A stretch of DNA of 64,000 nucleotides from Pseudarthrobacter sp. BIM B-2242 (GTDB taxonomy: Bacteria > Actinomycetota > Actinomycetes > Actinomycetales > Micrococcaceae). The first letter of the stretch is position 1. Every line of letters begins with the position of its first letter. Position numbers and translations under genes: made by a program. Below, one piece after another: positions 46,264-55,845 of this stretch. The notes below the pieces were generated by a model that was not told where the DNA came from, did not search any database, and was given only the letters and a program-made list of their open reading frames with translations. The stretch spans positions 2,294,001 to 2,358,000 of the forward strand of contig NZ_CP061721.1 of NCBI RefSeq assembly GCF_014764445.1. The letters run 5' to 3'.

Positions 46264-46422
46264 ACGGCCCCGGTACGACGGGTGCCGTTGTATGAACTCC
46301 GGCAACGTGTCCCTGAGCTGTGATGCGTTTACTCCCAAAAGTCTCCGCCGCCGCGCCCCCACGCCGCATGGTGCTGCAGTCCCGTAGCCGCGGGGCGGAT
46401 GAGTCCATGAAACAATTGCCAA

Positions 46423-49041
46423 ATGGCTGAAGACACTCAGGGTACAGACACGCCCTCCACCGCCCCTATCAACGTTCCGGATAAGCCCGCCCTTGAAGGG
46501 CTCGAAGCTGCCCTGACGCAGCGCTGGCTTGCCGAAGGGACCTACAAGTTCAACCCGGACACCACCCGGGAGCAGGTCTACTCGATCGACACTCCCCCGC
46601 CCACCGCGTCCGGCTCGCTGCACGTGGGGCACATGTTCTCCTTCACACAGACGGATGTGCTGGCCCGCTACCAGCGCATGATCGGCAAGAACGTGTTCTA
46701 CCCGATGGGCTGGGACGACAACGGCCTGCCCACCGAACGCCGAGTACAGAACTACTATGGCGTCCGGTGCGATCCCGCCATCGCCTACAACGCCGACTAC
46801 CGGCCGCCGGCGCAGCCTGCCAAGAACCAGCGCGATTTCGACGTCGTCTCACGCCGGAACTTCATCGAGCTGTGTGAAGAACTGGCTGTGGAGGATGAGA
46901 AAGTCTTCGAAAGCCTGTTCCAGCAGCTCGGCCTGTCCGTGGACTGGCAGCTGACCTACCGGACCATCGATGACGCGTCCCGTGAGGTCTCCCAGCGCGC
47001 CTTCCTGGCCAACCTGGCAGCCGGCGACGCCTACATGGCCGAAGCCCCCACGCTCTGGGACGTCACGTTCCGCACCGCCGTGGCACAGGCCGAACTCGAA
47101 GACCGGGAAGTGGCCGGCTCGTACTACCGGTACCCGTTCTTCACCGAAGACGGCGAAAAGATCTTCATCGAGACCACCCGTCCCGAACTGCTGGCCGCGT
47201 GTGCCGCGCTGGTGGCAAACCCCGACGACGAGCGCTATAAGCCGCTGTTCGGTAAAAAAGTCACGTCCCCGGTCTTCGGTGTCGAGGTTGAGGTCAAGGC
47301 CCACCCGCTGGCGAAGGCGGACAAGGGCTCGGGCATTGCCATGGTGTGTACCTTCGGTGACCTGACCGATGTCACCTGGTGGCGTGAACTCCAGCTCCCC
47401 ACCCGCGCCATCGTGGGCCGCGACGGCCGGATCATCGGCGAGACCCCGGACTGGATCACCACCGGCGCCGGCCGCACCGCCTTCGAAGCCATTGCCGGCA
47501 AGACCGTCTTCAGTGCCAAGGAAACCGTGGTGGAGCTGCTGGCTGCCGAGGACCTGATCGACGGCGAGCCCAAGAAAATCATGCACCCCGTGAACTTCTA
47601 CGAGAAGGGCGACAAGCCCCTCGAAGTGGTCACATCGCGCCAGTGGTACTACCGCAACGGCGGCCGCGAGGAGGACCGCCGCGAACGCCTCATCGCGCGC
47701 GGCCACGAAATCGACTTCCACCCGGCCTTTATGCGGTCCCGGTTCGAGAACTGGATCTCGGGCCTGAACGGTGACTGGCTGGTTTCCCGCCAGCGCTTCT
47801 TCGGCGTGCCCATCCCCGTCTGGTACCCGCTGGACGCCGACGGCAACCCGCAGTACGACACCCCCATCGTGCCCAAGGATGAGCAGCTGCCGGTGGATCC
47901 TGCCGCCGACGCCGCACCGGGATACGACGAGGCGCAGCGCGATGTTCCGGGTGGCTTCACCGGCGACGCCGACATCCTGGACACCTGGGCGACATCCTCC
48001 CTGACACCGCAGATTGTGGGCGGCTGGAGCCGGGACGAGGACCTCTTCGCCAAGGTGTTCCCGTTCGACCTGCGTCCCCAGGGCCACGACATCATCCGAA
48101 CCTGGCTCTTCTCCTCCGTGGTCCAGGCCGACGCGCTGCAGAACGTGGCCCCGTGGAAGCATGCCGCCATCTCCGGCTGGATCCTTGACCCGGACCGGAA
48201 GAAGATGTCCAAGTCCAAGGGCAACGTGGTGGTTCCCACCGACGTGCTCGACGAATTCGGTTCCGACGCCGTCCGGTACTGGGCCACGTCAGCCAAGCTC
48301 GGCGCCGACACGGCGTACGAGATCGCGCAGATGAAGATCGGCCGCCGGCTGGCCATCAAGCTGCTGAACGCTTCCAAGTTCGTCCTGAACCTCGGTGCCA
48401 CCGAAAAGTCCGTGGTCTCCACGGACCTCTCGGTCCTGACCAATCCCCTGGACCGCGCTGTGCTGGCACAGCTGGCTGATGTGGTGCGGCAATCCACCAA
48501 GGCGTTCGAGAACTATGACTACGCCCGGGCCCTGCAGATCACCGAGAGCTTCTTCTGGCAGTTCACGGACGACTATGTGGAGCTCATCAAGGACCGCGCC
48601 TACGGTGCCGCCGGCGAAGCGGAGCAGGCATCTGTCCTGGCCGCCCTCGCCACGAGCCTGGATACGCTCCTGCGACTGTTCGCCCCGTTCCTGCCCTTCG
48701 CTACCGAAGAAGTCTGGGGCTGGTGGCGTCTCGGATCCGTGCACCGCGCCGAATGGCCTGCCGCCGTTGAGGTTGACGGCGACACCACCCTGCTGGCCAC
48801 CGTGGGTACCGCCCTCAGCGGCGTCCGCAAGGCGAAGTCCGAAGCGAAGGTCAAGCAGCGCACCGAGGTCCTGTCCGCCACCATCACGGCGTCGGAGTCC
48901 CTGACCACGCAGCTGAAGGCCGGGCTGGGTGACCTGAAGGCAGCCTCGAACGCCCGTGAGCTGACCCTCGTAGCAGGCGACGGCGAGTTGACGGTCAGCG
49001 ACGTGGTCCTGGCGGCTCCTGAAGAGCAGCCGGCCGTCTGA
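46423..49041 (+). CDS. valS: Valyl-tRNA synthetase
   Basis: 872-residue class I synthetase. HIGH appears in GSLHVGHMFSFTQTDVLARY (about residue 66) and KMSKS in RKKMSKSKGNVVVPTDV (about 595). The segment after HIGH reads MGWDDNGLPTERRVQNYYG rather than the GTDHAGIATQ of ordinary bacterial ValS, which resembles the type-2 (archaeal/rickettsial-like) enzymes. No T-box or long leader is visible. A hairpin terminator follows. Confidence 0.97.
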   Translation: MAEDTQGTDTPSTAPINVPDKPALEGLEAALTQRWLAEGTYKFNPDTTREQVYSIDTPPPTASGSLHVGHMFSFTQTDVLARYQRMIGKNVFYPMGWDDNGLPTERRVQNYYGVRCDPAIAYNADYRPPAQPAKNQRDFDVVSRRNFIELCEELAVEDEKVFESLFQQLGLSVDWQLTYRTIDDASREVSQRAFLANLAAGDAYMAEAPTLWDVTFRTAVAQAELEDREVAGSYYRYPFFTEDGEKIFIETTRPELLAACAALVANPDDERYKPLFGKKVTSPVFGVEVEVKAHPLAKADKGSGIAMVCTFGDLTDVTWWRELQLPTRAIVGRDGRIIGETPDWITTGAGRTAFEAIAGKTVFSAKETVVELLAAEDLIDGEPKKIMHPVNFYEKGDKPLEVVTSRQWYYRNGGREEDRRERLIARGHEIDFHPAFMRSRFENWISGLNGDWLVSRQRFFGVPIPVWYPLDADGNPQYDTPIVPKDEQLPVDPAADAAPGYDEAQRDVPGGFTGDADILDTWATSSLTPQIVGGWSRDEDLFAKVFPFDLRPQGHDIIRTWLFSSVVQADALQNVAPWKHAAISGWILDPDRKKMSKSKGNVVVPTDVLDEFGSDAVRYWATSAKLGADTAYEIAQMKIGRRLAIKLLNASKFVLNLGATEKSVVSTDLSVLTNPLDRAVLAQLADVVRQSTKAFENYDYARALQITESFFWQFTDDYVELIKDRAYGAAGEAEQASVLAALATSLDTLLRLFAPFLPFATEEVWGWWRLGSVHRAEWPAAVEVDGDTTLLATVGTALSGVRKAKSEAKVKQRTEVLSATITASESLTTQLKAGLGDLKAASNARELTLVAGDGELTVSDVVLAAPEEQPAV

Positions 49042-49103
49042 TCCCTGGCCGGACCTTTCCAGGTTCCCGCTAAGGACACCTCAGCCTGTTTTTGGGCAAA
49101 GGG

Positions 49104-49139
49104 GAAGCCCCATCAGCGTTTTGCCGTTGGTGGGGCTTC
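49104..49139 (+). terminator. Terminator downstream of valS
   Basis: Twelve-base arms with one mismatch (GAAGCCCCATCA with TGGTGGGGCTTC), followed by CTTTTC. Confidence 0.7.
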
Positions 49140-49338
49140 GACTTTTCGGCCATCCGGTGACGACTTGATGGTCTGGCAGAATCCTTGGAATTTCAGGTCT
49201 TCCTACCACGTCACTGGTAGCTTATATCTAACTTTGCCGAAGGCTGCGTCGGATACATATCACTGAATCTTTGGTTCCTGCGTCCCGCTTCTTTCGAAGT
49301 GGGTAAGAACTATTCTGGTCCCGCCCCCGGCGAAGCGC

Positions 49339-49384
49339 AAGAGCCCCGAATGAACTACATCACAGTAATTCATTCGGGGCTCTT
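49339..49384. terminator. Bidirectional hairpin upstream of the DsbA-like gene's 3' end
   Basis: Perfect 16-base arms (49339-49354, 49369-49384) around 14 bases. It lies 34 bases past the stop of the minus-strand DsbA-like gene, whose transcript would read ...CTCTTGCGC after it. Confidence 0.8.
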
Positions 49385-49417
49385 TGCTGCCCGATATTGC
49401 CAGGCGGCAGGCCGGCA

Positions 49418-50032
49418 TCAGTCGAAGGCAGGGCTCTCGCTGCGGCTGCGCTTGATCTCGAAGAAATGCGGGTAGGAGGCCAGCGCGACCGTGGCATCCC
49501 ACAACTGCCCGGCCTGCTCCCCGCGCGGGATGCGCGTCAGCACAGGACCGAAGAAAGCCGTGCCGTTAAAGGCCACAACCGGCGTGCCCACATCCTGGCC
49601 GACCAGGGAGATGCCCTTTTCATGGCTGGCCCGAAGCTGGGGGTCGAAGGCGTCCGAGTCAGCGGCGTCCGCCAGGTCTGCCGGCAAACCGCACTCGGCC
49701 AGCGCTTTGGTGATGACGATGCCGAAGTCCTTTTCGCCGCCGACGTGGATCAGGGTGCCCATGGCGTCGTACAGCGGCTTCACAACCTGCTCGCCGTGCT
49801 GCTCTTTGGCAGCAATGATGACCCGGACTGGGCCCCATCCGTTGTCCATCGCTTCCCGGTAGCCCGGATCAAGTTCCCGGCCCTCGTTCAGGACCGAAAG
49901 GCTCATCACGTGCCAGGCCGTCCTGATGCTGCGGACCTCCTCCACCTCGCCGATCCAGCGGGACGTGATCCAGGCGAACGGGCACAGCGGATCGAACCAG
50001 AAGTCGGCTTGGTTGGTGGTGGTTTCAGACAT
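49418..50032 (-). CDS. DsbA-fold protein, Rv2466c-like (mycothiol-dependent nitroreductase family)
   Basis: 204-residue thioredoxin-fold protein of the DsbA/2-hydroxychromene isomerase group, closest in layout to Mycobacterium Rv2466c, a mycothiol-dependent reductase. The N-terminal active site reads DPLCPFAW, so the second cysteine of the CPWC motif of Rv2466c is alanine here. GTPVVAFNGTAFFGPVL provides the cis-proline loop. It begins 47 bp after clpX and is probably co-transcribed with it. A one-cysteine mechanism using mycothiol is likely. Confidence 0.88.
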   Translation of the reverse strand: MSETTTNQADFWFDPLCPFAWITSRWIGEVEEVRSIRTAWHVMSLSVLNEGRELDPGYREAMDNGWGPVRVIIAAKEQHGEQVVKPLYDAMGTLIHVGGEKDFGIVITKALAECGLPADLADAADSDAFDPQLRASHEKGISLVGQDVGTPVVAFNGTAFFGPVLTRIPRGEQAGQLWDATVALASYPHFFEIKRSRSESPAFD

Positions 50033-50079
50033 GGGTCAGTCCTCGGAGGTAGTCAGTATGGGGCTGGAATACGTCAGGG

Positions 50080-51360
50080 TCAGGCGGACTTGCGCCGTTT
50101 GGTCACGTGCGGGATCAAGGTGGGCTCGGCCTTGCTCAGCACCACATCAGCGGTGATGACCACGCTGGCAACGTCCTCGCGGCTGGGCAGGTCAAACATG
50201 ACCGGCAGCAGGACTTCCTCCATGATGGCGCGCAGGCCACGGGCGCCGGTGCCGCGCTCCAATGCCTGCTCGGCGATGGCGTTGAGGGCCTCCTCGTCGA
50301 AAACGAGTTCCACGCCGTCGATCTGGAACATCTTCTGATACTGCTTGACCAGCGCGTTCTTGGGCGTGGACAGGATCTGGATGAGGGCGTCCCGGTCCAG
50401 GCTGGAGACCGTGGTGATTACGGGCAGCCGGCCGATGAATTCGGGGATCAGGCCGAATTTCAGAAGGTCTTCGGGCATCACCTCGCCATAGGAATCCACC
50501 TTGTTGCTGGCATCGTTGAGCGGGGCGCCAAAGCCGATGCCCTTACGCCCGGAGCGCGAGCCGATGATCTCTTCCAGGCCGGCAAAGGCGCCGGCCACGA
50601 TGAAGAGGACATTGGTGGTGTCAATCTGGATGAATTCCTGGTGGGGGTGCTTGCGTCCGCCCTGCGGCGGGACCGAGGCAACTGTTCCTTCGAGGATCTT
50701 CAGCAGGGCCTGCTGGACGCCTTCACCGGAGACATCCCGGGTGATGGACGGGTTTTCGCTCTTGCGCGAAATCTTGTCGATTTCGTCGATGTAAATGATG
50801 CCCTGCTCGGCCTTCTTGACATCGTAATCCGCTGCCTGAATCAGCTTCAGGAGGATGTTCTCGACGTCTTCGCCCACGTAGCCGGCCTCGGTCAGCGCGG
50901 TGGCATCAGCAACGGCGAACGGAACGTTAAGCCGCCGCGCCAGGGTCTGGGCGAGGTAGGTTTTTCCGCAGCCCGTGGGGCCGATCAGCAGGATGTTGGA
51001 CTTGGCGATCTCGACGTCGTCGTGGTGGCCGCCGTCGGCGAGGCTGCCGCTCTTCGGCGCGTGACCGGCCTGGATCCGTTTGTAATGGTTGTAGACGGCG
51101 ACGGCGAGGGACCGCTTGGCAGGTTCCTGGCCGATGACGTATTCCTGGAGGAAGTCAAAGATTTCGCGGGGCTTGGGCAGTTCGAAGCTTCCCAGATCGG
51201 CGACTTCGGCGAGCTCTTCCTCAATGATCTCGTTGCAGAGCTCAATGCATTCGTCGCAGATGTAGACACCGGGCCCGGCTATAAGCTTCCGCACCTGCTT
51301 CTGGCTCTTTCCGCAGAAAGAACACTTCAGCAGATCCGTGCTCTCGCCAATCCGAGCCAT
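50080..51360 (-). CDS. clpX: ATP-dependent Clp protease ATP-binding subunit ClpX
   Basis: 426-residue AAA+ unfoldase that feeds ClpP1P2. An N-terminal zinc-binding domain (CSFCGKSQ, then CDECIELC), Walker [16 protein letters not shown] (about residue 118), Walker [11 protein letters not shown] and the pore region are complete. It lies 179 bp downstream of clpP2 with a hairpin between, so it may have its own promoter. AAGGGG precedes the ATG. Confidence 0.99.
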   Translation of the reverse strand: MARIGESTDLLKCSFCGKSQKQVRKLIAGPGVYICDECIELCNEIIEEELAEVADLGSFELPKPREIFDFLQEYVIGQEPAKRSLAVAVYNHYKRIQAGHAPKSGSLADGGHHDDVEIAKSNILLIGPTGCGKTYLAQTLARRLNVPFAVADATALTEAGYVGEDVENILLKLIQAADYDVKKAEQGIIYIDEIDKISRKSENPSITRDVSGEGVQQALLKILEGTVASVPPQGGRKHPHQEFIQIDTTNVLFIVAGAFAGLEEIIGSRSGRKGIGFGAPLNDASNKVDSYGEVMPEDLLKFGLIPEFIGRLPVITTVSSLDRDALIQILSTPKNALVKQYQKMFQIDGVELVFDEEALNAIAEQALERGTGARGLRAIMEEVLLPVMFDLPSREDVASVVITADVVLSKAEPTLIPHVTKRRKSA

Positions 51361-51489
51361 ATGTGAACCCCTTTAGTATCTTGCTGCCAGGCAGCTGTGC
51401 ACCGTTGCTGGAATCGTGGCGGGCCTGGGAGGACCGGCCGTGACACCTTCCACTCTAGGTCACAATTGCCCGCAAGGGTGGAAAGCGAA

Positions 51490-51525
51490 GGCCGGTGCGG
51501 CCCAAATTACTGGACCGCACCGGCC
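51490..51525 (-). terminator. Hairpin between clpP2 and clpX
   Basis: Arms GGCCGGTGCGG and CCGCACCGGCC, with one interior mismatch before two more pairs, 15 bases past the clpP2 stop. The U-tract is poor, so termination may be partial. Confidence 0.6.
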
Positions 51526-51539
51526 GTTGAAGAGCCTTG

Positions 51540-52199
51540 TTACCGGGTGATGGCCTGGGGCTTCATCTTGCGGGAATCAAGCACCTGGTCAATGAGGCCG
51601 TAATCGAGGGCCTCGGCGGCGGTCAGGATCTTGTCGCGCTCGATGTCGTTGTTGACCTGCTCCGGGGTGCGGCCCGAGTGGTGGGCCAGCGTGTCCTCAA
51701 GCCATGCGCGCATCCGCATGACTTCCGCAGCCTGGATCTCAAGGTCCGAGGCCTGGCCGCCCTGGCCGCCGGACAGGGCCGGCTGGTGGATCAGGACACG
51801 GGCGTTGGGCAGGGCGAGGCGCTTGCCGGGCGTGCCCGCTGCGAGGATCACGGCGGCAGCGCTGGCGGCCTGGCCAAGGCAGACGGTCTGGATCTCGGGC
51901 CGGATGTACGTCATGGTGTCGTAGATCGCGGTCATAGCGGTGAAGGAGCCGCCCGGGGAGTTGATGTAGAGCGTGATGTCGCGGTCCGGGTCCGTGGACT
52001 CGAGAACCAGCAGCTGTGCCATCACGTCGTCGGCCGAGGCGTCGTCGATCTGGACACCGAGGAAGATGATGCGGTCCTCGAACAGTTTGGTGTACGGGTC
52101 CTGGCGCTTGAAGCCATACGGCGTGCGCTCTTCGAACTGGGGAAGTACGTAGCGGCTGGTCGGAAGGTTACCGGCAGTCGATCCGAAGTTGTAGGTCAT
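51540..52199 (-). CDS. clpP: ATP-dependent Clp protease proteolytic subunit (ClpP2)
   Basis: 219-residue serine peptidase. The triad is visible as Ser in [15 protein letters not shown], His in [11 protein letters not shown] and Asp in [15 protein letters not shown]. The second of a tandem pair, it should form a mixed ClpP1P2 barrel as in mycobacteria. It lies 38 bp after clpP1. Confidence 0.98.
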   Translation of the reverse strand: MTYNFGSTAGNLPTSRYVLPQFEERTPYGFKRQDPYTKLFEDRIIFLGVQIDDASADDVMAQLLVLESTDPDRDITLYINSPGGSFTAMTAIYDTMTYIRPEIQTVCLGQAASAAAVILAAGTPGKRLALPNARVLIHQPALSGGQGGQASDLEIQAAEVMRMRAWLEDTLAHHSGRTPEQVNNDIERDKILTAAEALDYGLIDQVLDSRKMKPQAITR

Positions 52200-52237
52200 T
52201 TTGTTGCTCCTGATCTGAATGTTCGAAAGTGCCGGGT

Positions 52238-52888
52238 TTACTTCTCGGATGCCGGCTCGCCGGAGGTGCCGTTGGCGGTGCCGCCGCCACCGGAGACGGA
52301 ACCGGCATGCGCCGCGATCTTGTCAAAGAAGCCGTATTCGAGGGCTTCGGTGGCGGTGAACCACTTGTCGCGGTCGTTGTCCTTAAGGATGGTTTCCACG
52401 CTCTGTCCGGTCTGGTCCGCCGTCAGTTCCGCCATGACCTTCTTCATGTGCAGGATCAGCTCGGCCTGGATCTTGATGTCCGAGGCCGTGCCGCCGATGC
52501 CGCCGGAGGGCTGGTGCATCAGGACGCGGGCGTTGGGGGTGGCGTAGCGCTTGCCCTTGGTTCCGGACGAAAGCAGGAACTGGCCCATGGAAGCTGCCAG
52601 GCCGGTGGCAACGGTGACGACGTCGTTCGGGATGAACTGCATGGTGTCGTAGATGGCCATGCCTGCGGTCACGGAGCCGCCGGGAGAGTTGATGTAAAGG
52701 TAGATGTCCTTTTCCGGGTTCTCGGCCGAGAGGAGCAGCAGCTGGGAGCAGATGGCGTTCGCATTGTCGTCACGCACCTCGGAGCCCAGCCAGATGATCC
52801 GCTCCTTGAGGAGGCGGTTGTAGATGTAGTTGTCCTGGGCCGCCGGATCGACAGTCGCCATCCGGGGGGTCTCTGCGTGCTGTGACAT
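52238..52888 (-). CDS. clpP: ATP-dependent Clp protease proteolytic subunit (ClpP1)
   Basis: 216-residue ClpP with Ser in [16 protein letters not shown], His in [12 protein letters not shown] and Asp in [15 protein letters not shown]. The glycine/serine-rich C-terminal tail differs from ClpP2. AGAGGTAA precedes the ATG at 52888; an in-frame ATG nine codons later is also possible. A ClgR-like operator lies about 100 bp upstream. Confidence 0.98.
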   Translation of the reverse strand: MSQHAETPRMATVDPAAQDNYIYNRLLKERIIWLGSEVRDDNANAICSQLLLLSAENPEKDIYLYINSPGGSVTAGMAIYDTMQFIPNDVVTVATGLAASMGQFLLSSGTKGKRYATPNARVLMHQPSGGIGGTASDIKIQAELILHMKKVMAELTADQTGQSVETILKDNDRDKWFTATEALEYGFFDKIAAHAGSVSGGGGTANGTSGEPASEK

Positions 52889-52983
52889 GTGTACTTACCT
52901 CTCGCTGGTGACGGTGACATCACTGAACTTCACTACTTGGACACTAACCGGTTTGATCGCCGATTTGTTCGCCGGAATCGCGC

Positions 52984-53001
52984 TGTTCGCTGACGGCGCA
53001 C
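52984..53001. promoter_or_regulatory. ClgR-type operator upstream of clpP1P2
   Basis: CGCTGACGGCG at 52988-52998 matches the ClgR core CGCYNANRGCG known from Corynebacterium and relatives, with T-rich flank on the left. ClgR activates clp genes under protein stress in actinobacteria; binding here is inferred from the match. Confidence 0.6.
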
Positions 53002-53047
53002 GATGCTGTGGCGGCGCGTCCTGCCCGAGTGATGCAGGGCCAATAAC

Positions 53048-53087
53048 GAAGGCAGCCCCCGGACCGGTAGGTCCAGGGGCTGCCTTC
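53048..53087 (-). terminator. Terminator downstream of tig
   Basis: GAAGGCAGCCCC and GGGGCTGCCTTC arms with an inner GGACC/GGTCC stem, 22 bases past the tig stop. Confidence 0.75.
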
Positions 53088-53108
53088 ACTCGCACTGCCA
53101 GGGGCGTG

Positions 53109-54500
53109 CTAGAACTTCACGGCTGCCGGGTCGTCACTCGAGGTGGCTTCAGTCTCTGCGGTCGCCTCTTCAGCGGCCTCTTCCTCAACGGCCGGAGCTT
53201 CTTCTTCGCCGCCGGGGCGGACGAAGTCGCTGAGGTCAACGGCCTTGCCGTCGGTGTCGGTCACAGTGGCCTGGCCGAGAACAACGGCCAGCGCCTTACG
53301 GCGGCGGACCTCGGAAACCATCATGGGGACCTGGCCGCTCTGATCGATGATCTGGGCGAACTGGTTCGGATCCATGCCGTACTGGCTGGCGGTGGAGACG
53401 ATGTAGTCGATCAGCTCGTTCTGGCTGACGTTGACCTCTTCCTTTTCGGCGATGGCGTCGAGGATGATTTCGTTCTGGAAGGCGCGGGCGGTGTTGGCCT
53501 TGACCTCTTCGCGGTGCTCCTCGGTGTCGTGCTCGCCTTCACCGTGGCCGTTGCCCTCCTTGAAGTGGGCTTCGAGCTGCTCTTCAACCACAGAGTCCGG
53601 AACCGGAACCTCAACGAGCTCAACGAGCTTGTCCAGCACCTTGTCGCGGGCCTCTACGCCCTGCTCAACAACCTTGGAGTCTGCAGCCTGCTTGGCCAAG
53701 TCTTCGCGGAGTTCGGCCAGGGTGTCGAACTCGGACGCCAGCTGGGCAAAGTCGTCGTTGGCCTCGGGGAGCTCGCGCTCCTTAACGGCCTTGAGGACAA
53801 CCTTGACCTGGGCGGACTCGCCGGCGTGGTCGCCACCCACCAGGGTGGTGTCGAAGATTGCATCTTCGTCGACGCTGAGGCCGGTAACGGCTTCGTCCAG
53901 GCCCTCGAGCATGGTGCCTGCGCCCACCTGGTAGGACAGGCCGGACGCGGAGTCAACGTCGGCGCCGTCAATGGTGGCCGTGATGTCGATGGTCAGGAAG
54001 TCGCCATCGGCAGCCGGGCGGTCCACGGACTTGAGCGTGCCGAAGCGGCCGCGCAGTTCGTCCAGGGCCTTGTCAACGTCTTCGTCAGAAGACTCGGCAG
54101 CGGCAACCTCAACCTTGATGCCGGCGTAGTCCGGGAGTTCGATCTCCGGGCGGACATCAACCTCGGCGTGGAACTTCAGTTCCCCGTCCGTGGAGGTGGG
54201 GTCCGGAACTTCGGTGATCTCAACCTCGGGGCGGCTCAGGGGGCGGATGCCGGATTCCTGGACTGCTGCCTGGTACCAGCCGTTCAGGCCTTCGTTGATG
54301 GCCGTCTCCAGGACGTAGCCGCGGCCGACCCGCTGATCGATCAGCTTGGACGGGACCTTGCCCTTACGGAAGCCAGGGACCTGGATCTGCGAAGCAACAG
54401 TCTTGTATGCCTCGTCGATGCTGGGCTTCAATTCCTCAAAGGGGACCTCAACATTGAGCTTGACCCGCGTGGGGGTGAGGTTCTCGACAGCGCTCTTCAC
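53109..54500 (-). CDS. tig: Trigger factor
   Basis: 463-residue ribosome-bound chaperone. The N-terminal ribosome-binding domain contains [19 protein letters not shown] (the signature loop), the FKBP-type isomerase domain spans about residues 160-245 ([15 protein letters not shown]) and the helical C-terminal arms follow. A 30-residue acidic tail rich in E/A/T ends the protein. It precedes clpP1-clpP2-clpX, the standard bacterial order. Confidence 0.98.
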   Translation of the reverse strand: MKSAVENLTPTRVKLNVEVPFEELKPSIDEAYKTVASQIQVPGFRKGKVPSKLIDQRVGRGYVLETAINEGLNGWYQAAVQESGIRPLSRPEVEITEVPDPTSTDGELKFHAEVDVRPEIELPDYAGIKVEVAAAESSDEDVDKALDELRGRFGTLKSVDRPAADGDFLTIDITATIDGADVDSASGLSYQVGAGTMLEGLDEAVTGLSVDEDAIFDTTLVGGDHAGESAQVKVVLKAVKERELPEANDDFAQLASEFDTLAELREDLAKQAADSKVVEQGVEARDKVLDKLVELVEVPVPDSVVEEQLEAHFKEGNGHGEGEHDTEEHREEVKANTARAFQNEIILDAIAEKEEVNVSQNELIDYIVSTASQYGMDPNQFAQIIDQSGQVPMMVSEVRRRKALAVVLGQATVTDTDGKAVDLSDFVRPGGEEEAPAVEEEAAEEATAETEATSSDDPAAVKF

Positions 54501-54583
54501 GGTCTAAGTACTCCTGGGTTTGTGGGAATGGGTATCTGCAACGCATTTCTGCCCAGACCGCGTAGACGGTCCAGGCCGCAGAG

Positions 54584-54658
54584 TCGGGGTGACAGGATTT
54601 GAACCTGCGACTTCCTGCTCCCAAAGCAGGTGCTCTAGCCAAGCTGAGCTACACCCCG
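54584..54658 (-). tRNA. tRNA-Pro (anticodon TGG)
   Basis: Minus-strand cloverleaf: acceptor CGGGGTG/CACCCCG, anticodon stem CCTGC/GCAGG around loop TTTGGGA, T-arm GCAGGTTCAAATCCTGT. CCA is not encoded. Confidence 0.97.
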
Positions 54659-54805
54659 TAAGTGCACAGGCAAGTCTACGGTGATTCCGGCCCTGAATGC
54701 ACATTTGACACGTGGGGCATGAATTAGGTTTAGTTGTATCCGGCTTCAACAGCCAGCCCGAAGAAACGCAGACAGCCCGGAAATACGGCTAAGCTGGACT
54801 TCTCC

Positions 54806-54879
54806 GGGGACGTAGCTTAATGGTAAAGCCTCAGTCTTCCAAACTGATTACGCGGGTTCGATTCCCGTCGTCCCCTCCA
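54806..54879 (+). tRNA. tRNA-Gly (anticodon TCC)
   Basis: Plus-strand cloverleaf: acceptor GGGGACG/CGTCCCC, anticodon stem TCAGT/ACTGA around loop CTTCCAA, T-arm GCGGGTTCGATTCCCGT. The 3' CCA is encoded at 54877-54879. Confidence 0.97.
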
Positions 54880-54896
54880 CGGCGATATCAACAGAC

Positions 54897-54931
54897 AAAA
54901 AGCAGGGCCCCTCGCGAGGGGCCCTGCTTTT
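54897..54931. terminator. Rho-independent terminator after tRNA-Gly
   Basis: Perfect arms (AAAAGCAGGGCCCCTCG and its complement) ending in TTTTGTG; it also faces the minus-strand nei gene. Confidence 0.88.
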
Positions 54932-54957
54932 GTGTCACCAGCTTGCATCACCGGCGC

Positions 54958-55845
54958 CTACTGCTGGCAGACCGGGCACCAGTAAAGCTTGCGTCCCACC
55001 AGTTCCGTGATAGCCACCGGCGCCTCGCAGACCCGGCAGGGAAGCCCTTCACGCTTATAGACGTAATGGGCGTCCTCACCGGAGGGAAGCGCGGCTCCTT
55101 CCGCCCAATATGCCGCCGGTGTGGTGATGATCCGCCCGTCACGAACGCCGTCGGCCATCAGCGCTGCGGTATCGTCCCACAACAGTCCGGCAGCTCCCGC
55201 CTGCAGGGCGTTGCCTGGCAGCCACGGATCCAGCCGCTGCCGAAAGAGCACTTCAGCGCGGTAGACGTTCCCGACGCCGGCGATCACCTTCTGGTCCATC
55301 AGCAGGGCTGCGATGGGCGTCTTGCGGGTCAGCATGCCCGTCACAAAGCGGGACCTGGCCTCGGGCTGGTTCCGCAGCGGGTCAGGTCCAAGCCTGGCCA
55401 GGACGGCGCGCGCCTCGGCCTCAGTAATGGCGGCGCAGGTGGTGGCACCGCGCAGGTCAGCCCAGCCGTGCCCGCTGACAAGCCGGACGCGGACGGCGCC
55501 ACGGGGTTCGGGCGGACCGGCGTACTCGGCGCTCCCGCCGTCGTCGAAGACCTCCCGCTCTCCGATCTTCCGCGGCGCGCCGATGCTGGAAGCACCCAGG
55601 AACGTGGCATCGCCGCCGAAGTCCCAGGCACCGTAGAGCCCCAGGTGGACGTGCAGCACCACCGCGTGGTCAAAGTGCAGGAAGAGGTGCTTGCCGTGGG
55701 CGCGGGAGTGCGTCAGCACGTGGCCGTCCAGCAGGGCAGCGCCGGCGGTAAACCGGCCCTGCGGACTGCTGACAGAGAGTGCTTCGCCGGTAAAAACATC
55801 GCCGAACTGCTGCGCGAGGCGACGGACCGAGTGGCCCTCGGGCAC
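54958..55845 (-). CDS. Fpg/Nei family DNA glycosylase
   Basis: 295-residue base-excision glycosylase/AP lyase. After removal of Met, Pro2-Glu3 form the catalytic N-terminus (PEGHSVRRL; PEGH points to the Nei/endonuclease VIII side). IAGVGNVYRAEVLFRQRLDP is the helix-two-turn-helix and CRVCEAP...CPVC the C-terminal zinc finger. It removes oxidised bases. Its start overlaps the rpiB stop by one base. Confidence 0.95.
   Translation of the reverse strand: MPEGHSVRRLAQQFGDVFTGEALSVSSPQGRFTAGAALLDGHVLTHSRAHGKHLFLHFDHAVVLHVHLGLYGAWDFGGDATFLGASSIGAPRKIGEREVFDDGGSAEYAGPPEPRGAVRVRLVSGHGWADLRGATTCAAITEAEARAVLARLGPDPLRNQPEARSRFVTGMLTRKTPIAALLMDQKVIAGVGNVYRAEVLFRQRLDPWLPGNALQAGAAGLLWDDTAALMADGVRDGRIITTPAAYWAEGAALPSGEDAHYVYKREGLPCRVCEAPVAITELVGRKLYWCPVCQQ

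Larger units (their letters stand above)
49042..49417. other. Intergenic region after valS
   Basis: 376 bp without a gene, between two hairpin terminators. The stretch 49145-49325 is visibly richer in A+T than its surroundings and contains no credible ORF, RNA gene or repeat that I can see. It may be the remnant of lost DNA. Confidence 0.4.

Noticed and set aside
52830..54602. 590-codon plus-strand ORF opposite tig
   Set aside because: Antisense to trigger factor, which has complete domain signatures.
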